A stretch of DNA of 64,000 nt from an uncultured Eubacteriales bacterium. Its GTDB lineage: Bacteria > Bacillota > Clostridia > Oscillospirales > Oscillospiraceae. The DNA is taken from contig ONIN01000002.1 in NCBI GenBank assembly GCA_900317905.1, forward strand, positions 1-64,000, read 5' to 3'. Below are positions 16,399 to 23,985 of the stretch, piece by piece. Numbering within the stretch: the stretch's first letter is position 1; the number at the start of each line of letters is the position of its first letter. A program made the position numbers and the translations under genes. Under the pieces are notes generated by a model. It was not told where the DNA came from. It saw nothing but the letters and a program-made list of their open reading frames with translations, and made no database searches.

Positions 16399-16782
16399 TT
16401 ATTTCCAGTTGTACTTTTCCCGATTGGGCCAGCAGTAGTCCGCAAAGACCGCGCCGGTCGCTTTATCGGTGCGCTTCACAATGCCGCCGGGACAGGGCAT
16501 GGGCTTCTTCCCTGCCACCACCGCGTTTCCGACGATCTCGCCGTCGGGCTCGATGTGGGCGTGGATCGTGACGGTATAGCCCAGCACGTCGAAGGAATAG
16601 TCATAATACTTTCCGTCGATGAGCTTGCAGTCGTGGAGAGGATGGCGCTTGCCGGCGACTTTAATCCAGCCGTCGTACTCTGTCTCGCTCACCGGCTCAA
16701 AGAATCCGTCGGCCTTCATAGTGCCGAGAAAGGATTTGACGATGTTTTTCGTCTCATAGGTAAATCCGGGCTGAAAGAGCAT
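16399..16782 (-). CDS. Unknown 127-aa protein of the dehydratase-like operon
   Basis: I do not recognise a family. The protein is soluble-looking, without a signal peptide, and rich in beta-type segments (YDYSFDVLGYTVTIHAHIEPDGEIVGNAVV), with a Cys-Pro-Gly stretch (MPCPGGIVKR) and several aromatic residues. A small lipocalin- or SnoaL-like barrel is imaginable but not supported. Its start codon overlaps the stop of the preceding gene (TGATG), so translation is coupled to the 61-aa membrane protein. It is the last gene of the operon, just before the terminator. Confidence 0.7.
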   Translation of the reverse strand: MLFQPGFTYETKNIVKSFLGTMKADGFFEPVSETEYDGWIKVAGKRHPLHDCKLIDGKYYDYSFDVLGYTVTIHAHIEPDGEIVGNAVVAGKKPMPCPGGIVKRTDKATGAVFADYCWPNREKYNWK

Positions 16783-16967
16783 CAGAAGACCTCCTTCGGC
16801 GGGTTGAAGGGTCGCCGCTCGATGTGATCATACCATTTGGAGAGGTACGGATGCACCAGCTCAATGAGCCGCATGTCGAGATTGAAATAATAGACCACGA
16901 GGGACGCGGCAAAGAGGCCGATGCCCGCGCCAGCCGCGACGACGGGGATCTTGATGAGTTTGTTCAT
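16782..16967 (-). CDS. Small single-span membrane protein (61 aa)
   Basis: A 61-aa protein with one hydrophobic helix near the N terminus (about residues 6-28, IPVVAAGAGIGLFAASLVVY) and a charged tail containing LVHPYLSKWYDHIERRPFNPP. No family recognised. It lies 12 nt after the 517-aa dehydratase-like gene and overlaps the next gene by one base (TGATG). Its place suggests a membrane anchor or small partner for the operon's enzymes; this is inference only. Confidence 0.7.
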   Translation of the reverse strand: MNKLIKIPVVAAGAGIGLFAASLVVYYFNLDMRLIELVHPYLSKWYDHIERRPFNPPKEVF

Positions 16968-16979
16968 TTCGGGCCCTCC

Positions 16980-18533
16980 TTACCAGGCGTTCTGATCGGC
17001 AATCGTCTCAAGCGAGGGATCGAAGGGTTCCTCGCCGAGGACGGTGCGCATATAGCGGTTGACCTCGTCGCGCATGGACTGGCGGTCCGCCTTGCGGGGG
17101 TCAAGCAGGGCGTGGGGCACCCAGATCACGTGGATGCCGCGCCTGGCCGCCTCCTCCTCATAGATGCCGTGCCAGGTGGTGACCGCCTTGCAGGCCATCT
17201 GCTCCAGCATAACGATCATGTCGAGATTGTATTCCTCGCAGAAGCGCCACACGTCGTCCACGCCCAGGGAGAAGCCGCCCTCCGTGCGGTTGCGCATGAT
17301 CATCTTCATGTAGAGATCCGCGAGATCATAGATCGCCTGCTCCCGGTTCTCGGGGGTGTCCTCGTCGGCGTAGATCTCGGTGCTGGTGAGATTCAGCATG
17401 TGGGTGATGCCCACGATGCCCCAGCAGTTTAAGAGCCAGTTGGAGAAGTTCGTGTAGAACTCCCCCTGCACACCCCAGACCAGCGCGCGGTGGCGGATCT
17501 CGGTGCAGGGCAGCGCCTTTTTCTCATAGCCCTCATACATGAGCTCTCGGATCTTGCAGTTGATGTCCCGATATGCTTCACTTGGCGCATTGAGCATGCG
17601 GGTATAGTACAGATCACGATAGAGATTGTAGTTATTGTCCGGCACCTGCGGCCAGGCCGTCTTGTTCATCTCAAGGATCTCGAGGTAACTGCGCGTTTCG
17701 TCGTTGTAGAGCTTCATGTTGTGGAAGTAGGATTCCCAGTTCCAGGTCTCCCCTGTCTGCTCCTCGATGAAACGGATGGCGCCGCGAATCTCCTCGGCGG
17801 TATATTCGCGCGTGAGATCGTCCACCACGCGCTCGGCGCAGGCGATCGTGTAGCTCGGCAGCTGATAGCGCCAGTCCTCGATGCCGTTGCCCATGAGCGA
17901 GCTGTCGCAGGTCGTGTTCGCGTGGAGGATGCACTTGCCGACGAGGGGCATATCGTCCTCGATGCAGAGGCCGAGCTCCGCCTTCGGCATGGTGCACACG
18001 TCGCCCGTGATGCCGAATTCCTCGGCGCGGTCAATGTAGCGCACCGCGCCCTCGCGCGAGAGGGCGACCAGCGCAAAGGAGCCGTAGAGCTGTACGCACA
18101 TGCCGTAAAGATTCGGGAAGCCCCACATGAGCTGCTCCATCATGTTCTCGTCGAAGGCGATCATTTTCTCGCTGAGCTTTGGGTCGCCGCCGATGTTCCG
18201 GTCGCCCCGGAAGAGCAGCTTCAGGGAACGGGTGATTTCCGTCACGATGAAGTCAAACTCCGTATGGGCCATCCGCAGCTGCACGCCGCGCAGGCCCTCA
18301 GTGCAGCGGTCGATGAAATCCGGCGCCGCAGCGTATTCCAGCATCCAGCGGTAGCGGAAAAAGCCCTTGATCGACTGCGGATGGGCGAGGAACTTCACCA
18401 TGGCGCCCCAGTTTTTCGCCCAGCATTTGTAGTCGTACCATGTGTCGGAAAGGCCGCGCCACTCGCGGCGGATCTTCGTCTTGCCGCCTTTATAGAACGT
18501 GCCCAGCGGCTGGCTGTTCATTTTCTTGCCCAT
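16980..18533 (-). CDS. 2-hydroxyacyl-CoA dehydratase-family protein, large (517 aa)
   Basis: Related to the HgdB/BcrB-type subunits that carry a [4Fe-4S] cluster and dehydrate (R)-2-hydroxyacyl-CoA or reduce aromatic acyl-CoA. Seen here: HANTTCDSSLMGNG (a candidate cluster cysteine), LNCWGIVGITHML, the C-terminal EEYNLDMIVMLEQMACKAVT segment, typical of the third family domain. At 517 aa it is longer than the usual 380-440 aa; the extra length includes a basic N-terminal region. Its start overlaps the stop of the partner gene (TGATG), the usual paired arrangement of the two subunits. Substrate unknown; no ASKHA-type activase gene lies in the window. Confidence 0.75.
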   Translation of the reverse strand: MGKKMNSQPLGTFYKGGKTKIRREWRGLSDTWYDYKCWAKNWGAMVKFLAHPQSIKGFFRYRWMLEYAAAPDFIDRCTEGLRGVQLRMAHTEFDFIVTEITRSLKLLFRGDRNIGGDPKLSEKMIAFDENMMEQLMWGFPNLYGMCVQLYGSFALVALSREGAVRYIDRAEEFGITGDVCTMPKAELGLCIEDDMPLVGKCILHANTTCDSSLMGNGIEDWRYQLPSYTIACAERVVDDLTREYTAEEIRGAIRFIEEQTGETWNWESYFHNMKLYNDETRSYLEILEMNKTAWPQVPDNNYNLYRDLYYTRMLNAPSEAYRDINCKIRELMYEGYEKKALPCTEIRHRALVWGVQGEFYTNFSNWLLNCWGIVGITHMLNLTSTEIYADEDTPENREQAIYDLADLYMKMIMRNRTEGGFSLGVDDVWRFCEEYNLDMIVMLEQMACKAVTTWHGIYEEEAARRGIHVIWVPHALLDPRKADRQSMRDEVNRYMRTVLGEEPFDPSLETIADQNAW

Positions 18534-19729
18534 CAGCGCTTCCCTCCCTGAATCTTTTTGATCTCAATACTCTCCACAAACGCCTGAATGCGCGTGCGCA
18601 TCTGGCCCGAGGATCCGACCACATAGGGTCGGTCCACGCTCAGCACCGGCCAGCCGTATTCCTCCGTGAGGATGCGGTACATGCCCGCGCGTTCATACGG
18701 CCAGAAGTTGCAGAAGTTCATCTGCTGCACGATGACGCCGTCGGCGTGGTATTCGTTCGCGAGCGCGTTCAGATATTCCTTGCGCGCGGCGATGCGGGGG
18801 TTGTCCATGTATCTGGGGCACTGGCACTCCATGACGTAATGGCGGCAGATCTGCGTGAGCACGTCCTCTCCATCCTTCAGCTCGATGGGCGTGCGGCCGG
18901 GGAACATGCCAAAGCAGTGGCGGTCGGCAACGACCAGCGCGCCGCTGTCCTCGATGAGCTTCACGAAGCCCGGATCGTCCACCTCGCTTCCGGCCAGCAC
19001 GACCTTGACGCGATAGCCGGGGTTGGGGTCCGGCCAGCGGGTTTTCAGCTCTTCCGCAGTCTCTTTGAGCTTCGGCAGCAGCAGATCCTTCGGCGCACAG
19101 TAGGTGGCAAGGCACAGTACCGCGAACTCATAGCCTGTGATGGTGGGATGGTCGAACTTGCGGTAGGAGCCGATCTCATCGAGCACCGCGCAGACCTCGT
19201 TGTGCTCCTGAACGGCACGGCGCAGGGCATCGTCCGAAACGTCGATGCCGTAGGCCTCCGCCAGCTTATTGAGCACCCGGGCGCGGCACATTCTGGTCAT
19301 GTGGCGCACGGCGTTTTCATCCGCTTTCATAGGCGTGTCCACATGCTGCATAAAGAAGTCCGGGTTCGACTGACGGATCGCGCCGAGGTGGTTGATGTTT
19401 TCCATGCAGCTGGTCATCTGGCTGCAGGCGTAGGCGTCGAAGATGCTGTCGAGGAAGTTGTAGCCGCCCTCGAGCGCACGCTCCAGCACCGAGCGGCAGA
19501 ATTCGCAGGAGAGGCTCGTCATGTAATACGTGCCCATCTCCATGGAGGCCGTGCGCGGCGCCCGCAGACGCACGCTGAAGCAGCCCTCCAGATTCAAAAG
19601 CAGCTCCGGCAGCTGATAGCAGATGGTGCCGAGACATTTGCGGCCTTCTGCTTTTGCCGCGCGGATCAGCTCGTTGTCCGCGTTCTCCAGGAGATTTTCA
19701 AAATAAATCAGATGCTTCAAATCCTTCAC
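18533..19729 (-). CDS. 2-hydroxyacyl-CoA dehydratase-family protein (398 aa)
   Basis: The presumed partner of the 517-aa protein and of usual family length. The N-terminal part has the family-like LGTICYQLPELLLNLEGC, then SCEFCRSVLERAL (Cys75, Cys78) and AYACSQMTSCMENI; the C-terminal part has VIVQQMNFCNFWPYER with a candidate cluster Cys340, and SVDRPYV. Start is GTG at 19729, 8 nt after GGAGGG; no ATG fits. It is the first gene of the operon, behind a near-consensus promoter and a leader hairpin. Whether the pair is a dehydratase or a reductase cannot be told from sequence. Confidence 0.78.
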   Translation of the reverse strand: MKDLKHLIYFENLLENADNELIRAAKAEGRKCLGTICYQLPELLLNLEGCFSVRLRAPRTASMEMGTYYMTSLSCEFCRSVLERALEGGYNFLDSIFDAYACSQMTSCMENINHLGAIRQSNPDFFMQHVDTPMKADENAVRHMTRMCRARVLNKLAEAYGIDVSDDALRRAVQEHNEVCAVLDEIGSYRKFDHPTITGYEFAVLCLATYCAPKDLLLPKLKETAEELKTRWPDPNPGYRVKVVLAGSEVDDPGFVKLIEDSGALVVADRHCFGMFPGRTPIELKDGEDVLTQICRHYVMECQCPRYMDNPRIAARKEYLNALANEYHADGVIVQQMNFCNFWPYERAGMYRILTEEYGWPVLSVDRPYVVGSSGQMRTRIQAFVESIEIKKIQGGKR

Positions 19730-19764
19730 TCAGATCGCCCTCCTTCATAGCCCCTCCAGCAAGC

Positions 19765-19793
19765 CGCGCAGAGGTGCGGGTCGCCTCTGCGCG
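19765..19793 (-). promoter_or_regulatory. Leader hairpin before the dehydratase-like operon
   Basis: A perfect 10-bp stem CGCGCAGAGG / CCTCTGCGCG with a 9-nt loop lies between promoter and start codon, without a T run. It could stabilise the leader or bind a regulator. The rest of 19730-20049 holds the promoter and the next operon's terminator; no gene was found there. Confidence 0.5.
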
Positions 19794-19837
19794 TCAAAAG
19801 GAGGGTATCGGTTGGATTTCAGTCCGATATCGCGTTC

Positions 19838-19867
19838 ATTATAAAAAGGAGGAAAGCCCCTCGTCAA
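19838..19867 (-). promoter_or_regulatory. Strong SigA-type promoter of the dehydratase-like operon
   Basis: Minus strand TTGACG, 18 nt, TATAAT, with about 105 nt of leader before the GTG start. Confidence 0.75.
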
Positions 19868-19984
19868 TCGGCTGACAGGCGATTCTAAGAAACTCACAAA
19901 AAAGGCGTTTTTCATTCGCTGACGGCTCCGGTGGTTCTGCCTCTCCTCTTGGACAGAATCCGAAAAACTGTCCAGTGCGTTGGG

Positions 19985-20026
19985 CAAAAAAATGGGGTGC
20001 AGACATTGCAAAGAATGTCTGCACCC
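19985..20026 (-). terminator. Terminator of the 910-aa oxidoreductase gene
   Basis: A perfect 13-bp stem GGGTGCAGACATT / AATGTCTGCACCC followed on the minus strand by CCATTTTTTT, 23 nt after the stop codon. Confidence 0.88.
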
Positions 20027-20049
20027 GCTTGAAAGGGGAGATTTGCGAA

Positions 20050-22782
20050 TTATTTGGTGATGCGCTTGACGATGGCCTTCTTGGCGGACTTGACCGCAAT
20101 CTTGCCCACGCTGGCCAGCAGCACCTTGGTCTTGTCGTCGCAGCGGCCCATGGTGGAGTTCTCCGGATGGTCACGCTCCAGGTGGATGGCATCGAACATG
20201 CACTTCGTGGTGCACAGGCCGCAGCCGATGCACTTGTTGGGATCCACGATGCTCAGGCCGCAGCCCAGGCAGCGGGAGGCCTCCGCCTTGACCTGCTCCT
20301 CGGTGAAGGTCAGGCGATCGTGCTCAAAGCTCTTGGCCTTCTTCGGGTCGTGGAGGATCGGCTGGCGGGCCGGGGTGTCGAAGCAGTCCGGCGTCAGAGC
20401 AATATTGCTCTTATCCAGCTCATAGAACTCGCGGAAGTTGCGGCCCAGGGTCAGGCTCTGGCCCTCCTGCACGAAGCGGTGCAGGGACTCAGCGCCCTCA
20501 CGGCCGGCAGCGATGGCATCGATGGCGAACTTCGGGCCGGTGTAAACGTCGCCGCCCACGAAGATATCAGCCTGCTCGGTCTGATAGGTGAGGTTGTCGG
20601 CAATGGCGTTGCCCTTCTTGCCGGTCTTGAGCTCGCCCACGTCCAGCTCGCCCCAGTCAATGGCCTGGCCGACGGCGGCGATGACGGAGTTGACCTTCAG
20701 GGTCTCGAACTTGCCGGTGCCAACCGGTGCGCGGCGGCCCTTTTCATCAGGCTCGCCCAGCTCCATGATCTCGACCTTCAGGCCGGTGACCTTGCCGGAA
20801 GCGCCCTCGATCTCCACGGGAGCGTTCAGATAGCAGAACTTCACGCCCTCTTCCATGGCCTCGGCGACTTCTTCCTTGTCGGCAGGCATCTCAGCCTCGC
20901 TGCGGCGGTAGACCACGTAGGTCTCGGCGCCCAGACGGACCGCCGTGCGGCAGACGTCCATGGCAACGTTGCCGCCGCCGATGACGGCGCACTTCTTGCC
21001 CAGAGCGGGCTTGTTGCCCAGGTTGACCTCACGCAGGAAGTCGACGCCGCCGAACACGCCCTTGAGATCCTCGCCGGGGATGTTCAGCTTGGAGGATTTC
21101 TGCGCGCCGATGGCAACGTAGAAGCCCTTGTAGCCCTGCTTGCGCAGCTTGTCGATGGTGATGTCCTTGCCGACTTCGGTGTTCATCTTGAACTTGACGC
21201 CCATCTTCTTCAGGACTTCGATCTCGCCCTTGAGGGCCTTGCGGTCCAGACGATAAGAGGGGATGCCCATGACCAGCATGCCGCCGGGCTCCTTGTTGCG
21301 GTCAAAGACGGTGACGTTCATGTAACCCATGCGGGCCAGGTAGTAAGCGCAGCTCAGGCCGGCGGGGCCGGCGCCGATGATGGCAATCTTCTCCTCGTAG
21401 TCCTTGTCGATGGGACGACGGCGGATGGGATCGGCGATGTAGCGGTCCTTCATGGGCTTCTTCAGATCCTGCTCGGCGATGAACTTCTTGATCTCGTCGA
21501 TGGCGAGGGCCTTGTCCAGAGCGCCTCTGGTGCAGGCGTCCTCGCAGCGGCGGTTGCAGACGTAACCGCAGACGGAGGGGAACGGGTTGTCCTGCTTGAT
21601 CAGCGCCAGAGCGTCGGCATAGCGGCCTTCCTTGGCCAGCTTGATGTAGCCCTGGATGGCGATATGGGCCGGGCAGGCGGTCTTGCAGGGAGCGGTGCCG
21701 GACTCGTGGCAGTTCTTGCGGTTGTCGGCCACATAGTTCCAGTTCCACTTATCCTCGCCCCAGATGAGGCCTTCGGGCAGCTCCTGTCTGGGATACTCCA
21801 CGGGGCCGTCCTTGGTGCAGAGCTTCTGGCCCAGCTTCAGAGCGCCGGCGGGACATACCTCGACGCACTTGCCGCAGGCGACGCAGTTCTCTTTGTCGAC
21901 ATGGGCACGGTAGGCGGAAGCGGACAGGTTCGGGGTGTTGAACAGCTGGCTGGTACGCAGCGCGAAGCAGACGCCCAGGTCGCAGTTGCACAGACCGAAG
22001 ATCTTGTCCTGACCATCGATGTTGGTGATCTGGTGGACGTAGCCGTTGTCCTCGGCGCGCTGGCAGATCTGCAGAGCCTCTTCTCTGGTGATGTAGTGAC
22101 CCTTGCCGGTCTCCACCAGGTAGTCGGCGAAGTCGCCCAGGCCGATGCAGCAGTCGTCCTGAATCTCGCCGGAGCCCTCGCCCTCGATGCGGCGGGCGTT
22201 GCGGCAGGAGCAGTAGCCGACGGAGTACTTGCCGTCGTACTTATCCAGCCAGTGGGAGATGTGCTCGATGGGCAGAGACTGCTGCTCGGCAGAGATGGCC
22301 TTCTCCACGGGGATGACGTGCATGCCCACGCCGGGGCCGCCGGGAGGAATCAGGTGGGTCTTGCCGGCCAGGGGCAGGTAGGTCATGTTGTTGAACATGC
22401 GGCCCAGCTCCGGATACTTCTCCATCTGCGCGGGGACCATGTTGGTCATCTCGGCGATGCCGGGAACGAAGACCTGGACATAGTACTGCTTCTGACGGCG
22501 GGGGTTCTCCCAGTTGTACTCCACAGCGCCGGTCAGGCAGGCCTTCTCCAGCAGCTCTTCCACGTGCTTGGGATCCTTGCCGGTGAGGGCGGCGATCTCC
22601 GCCAGGGTCTTGGGCGAACGCTTGCCCATCTTGAGCATGATCTCAGCCTGCTCGTCGCTCTCCAGAGCGCGATCCAGGAGGATGTACTCCGGGTCGTTTT
22701 CGGTGATCTTTTTGATGCCGAATTTCTGCGGGATTCGGTCGGTAATCATCTTACCGAGCTCGAACAAAATTTCTCTTGCCAT
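20050..22782 (-). CDS. Multi-domain Fe-S/FAD oxidoreductase with GltD-like core
   Basis: A 910-aa redox protein. Residues 1-290 are a cysteine-rich region (YCSCRNARR at about 190, DDCCIGLGDFADYL, GLCNCDLGVC). Residues 300-311 are a ferredoxin motif CVACGKCVEVCP. From about 355 the chain follows the glutamate synthase small-subunit pattern: Cys-rich helical part (CKTACPAHIAIQGYI, VCNRRCEDAC), FAD site AIIGAGPAGLSCAYYL (467-482) and a second dinucleotide site AVIGGGNVAMDVCRTAV (599-615). The C terminus has CLGCGLSIVDPNKCIGCGLCTTKC (838-861). It probably transfers electrons between NAD(P)H and a low-potential partner; bifurcation is possible but unproven. AAAGGGG precedes the ATG. It lies upstream of the dehydratase-like operon with a terminator between. 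Confidence 0.85.
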   Translation of the reverse strand: MAREILFELGKMITDRIPQKFGIKKITENDPEYILLDRALESDEQAEIMLKMGKRSPKTLAEIAALTGKDPKHVEELLEKACLTGAVEYNWENPRRQKQYYVQVFVPGIAEMTNMVPAQMEKYPELGRMFNNMTYLPLAGKTHLIPPGGPGVGMHVIPVEKAISAEQQSLPIEHISHWLDKYDGKYSVGYCSCRNARRIEGEGSGEIQDDCCIGLGDFADYLVETGKGHYITREEALQICQRAEDNGYVHQITNIDGQDKIFGLCNCDLGVCFALRTSQLFNTPNLSASAYRAHVDKENCVACGKCVEVCPAGALKLGQKLCTKDGPVEYPRQELPEGLIWGEDKWNWNYVADNRKNCHESGTAPCKTACPAHIAIQGYIKLAKEGRYADALALIKQDNPFPSVCGYVCNRRCEDACTRGALDKALAIDEIKKFIAEQDLKKPMKDRYIADPIRRRPIDKDYEEKIAIIGAGPAGLSCAYYLARMGYMNVTVFDRNKEPGGMLVMGIPSYRLDRKALKGEIEVLKKMGVKFKMNTEVGKDITIDKLRKQGYKGFYVAIGAQKSSKLNIPGEDLKGVFGGVDFLREVNLGNKPALGKKCAVIGGGNVAMDVCRTAVRLGAETYVVYRRSEAEMPADKEEVAEAMEEGVKFCYLNAPVEIEGASGKVTGLKVEIMELGEPDEKGRRAPVGTGKFETLKVNSVIAAVGQAIDWGELDVGELKTGKKGNAIADNLTYQTEQADIFVGGDVYTGPKFAIDAIAAGREGAESLHRFVQEGQSLTLGRNFREFYELDKSNIALTPDCFDTPARQPILHDPKKAKSFEHDRLTFTEEQVKAEASRCLGCGLSIVDPNKCIGCGLCTTKCMFDAIHLERDHPENSTMGRCDDKTKVLLASVGKIAVKSAKKAIVKRITK

Positions 22783-22847
22783 ATGGTTTTCCCCTTTCCA
22801 ATTTGTTTCCGTATGACGCTTTCCTTGTTTTTTCGCATAGGTAATTT

Positions 22848-22876
22848 ATTTTATCACAATGTACAATATAATACAA
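22848..22876 (-). promoter_or_regulatory. Promoter for the 910-aa oxidoreductase
   Basis: Minus strand TTGTAT, 17 nt, TAAAAT, in a markedly AT-rich intergenic stretch. A nearby split repeat GTGTA...TACAC (22877-22899) just upstream could be an operator. Confidence 0.5.
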
Positions 22877-22933
22877 GTGTATCGAAAGATATGGTACACT
22901 CATCCAGAAAATGTATTGTATTTCCGCCTTGGA

Positions 22934-23962
22934 TCATACAAAAATCAGTGCCAGCAGCAGGGCGACGCAGACCAGCCAGCCCAAAATGAACGTCACCGCG
23001 TGCTTTTTTTCCGAGTGGATGGCGATAAATTCCCGGATCAGGGCGCTGGGCCAGTAGTAGAAGGCCACGCGGCTGCCGATGCCGGTGCAGTTCAATCCGA
23101 TCCTTCGGCAGTAGCGGAGTGCCCGGTAGACGTGGTAGTTGCTGGTGACCAGGGCGGTGTATTTTCTGCCATCCTGCCGGTCGAGGATGTCCTTGGAGAA
23201 CTTGAGGTTTTCCATGGTGGTTTTGGAGCCGTCCTCCAGAAGGATGTCCTCCTCCGGGATCCCCTGCTCCAGCAGATACTGCTTCATGGCCGCCGCCTCG
23301 GTGATGGTCTCGTCTCCTCCCTGACCGCCGGAGGGGATCAGCTTCGGCGGGGTGGGGTCTTTTCGATAAACCTCGATGGCCTTGTCCACCCGGTCTCTGA
23401 GAAGCTTCGAAAGCTGGTCGCCGCGGAGCAGCCCCGCCCCGTGGATGATGACGTAGTCAAAATCCTTTTTTCGGGGGATGATCTGCAGAAACAGCGTGTA
23501 GATCATGAAGATCAGGAACGCCATGGAGCCGTAGATCACCGTGACGCTGACAAAACTCCCCAGCACGAACCACCAGGAGCGGTAGAACGACGAATCCAGA
23601 TCGAAGGTAACGGAATACTTCACCATCAGAGCGATGGTCACGGCCTCCCCCACCAGGATCACGAGCCCCAGCGCCAGAGAGAGCATGTGGGACAGGTGCC
23701 GCCCCTCTCTTCGGATCATGACGATCCCGTTGTGAATCAGGAAAAACGGGACGATCAGCAGCGCAATCAGCACTGCCAGAGAGATAATCAGAAAAGCAAC
23801 ACCCATATTGTCGCCGAAGAGGTTGAGCGCAAAGGGGATCGTTCCCAGAAGGCCCAAAAACAAAAGATAGCAGTTGCGGTAGCGGCTTCTGTCCTTATGA
23901 AAGGCATAGACAAAGGGCGCCCAAAATACCGCCGCCAGCAGAAGGAAAATCAAAATTTGCAT
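22934..23962 (-). CDS. YdcF/ElyC-type (DUF218) membrane protein
   Basis: A 342-aa protein with about five membrane spans in the first 170 residues, then a DUF218 domain: YVIIHGAGLLRGDQLSKLLRDRV, PSGGQGGDETITEAAAM, EDGSKTTMENLKFSKDI and TSNYHVYRALRYCRRIGL, and a last membrane helix. The family (ElyC, SanA, YdcF) is linked to envelope integrity and peptidoglycan or polysaccharide precursor handling; its enzyme activity is unclear. ATG at 23962 follows GGAGAAG; the longer in-frame start has no RBS. It lies 23 nt after the ABC permease gene and is likely co-transcribed with it. Confidence 0.87.
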   Translation of the reverse strand: MQILIFLLLAAVFWAPFVYAFHKDRSRYRNCYLLFLGLLGTIPFALNLFGDNMGVAFLIISLAVLIALLIVPFFLIHNGIVMIRREGRHLSHMLSLALGLVILVGEAVTIALMVKYSVTFDLDSSFYRSWWFVLGSFVSVTVIYGSMAFLIFMIYTLFLQIIPRKKDFDYVIIHGAGLLRGDQLSKLLRDRVDKAIEVYRKDPTPPKLIPSGGQGGDETITEAAAMKQYLLEQGIPEEDILLEDGSKTTMENLKFSKDILDRQDGRKYTALVTSNYHVYRALRYCRRIGLNCTGIGSRVAFYYWPSALIREFIAIHSEKKHAVTFILGWLVCVALLLALIFV

Positions 23963-23985
23963 TTCTTCTCCGATCCCTGCGCTGC

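Noticed and set aside
19745..20011. An 88-codon minus-strand frame upstream of the dehydratase-like operon
   Set aside because: It overlaps the operon promoter and leader, has no RBS and no recognisable features.
19975..22989. A 1004-codon open frame on the plus strand
   Set aside because: Exact antisense of the 910-aa oxidoreductase gene, composed of mirror-type low-complexity sequence. Length alone is not evidence in DNA this rich in GC.
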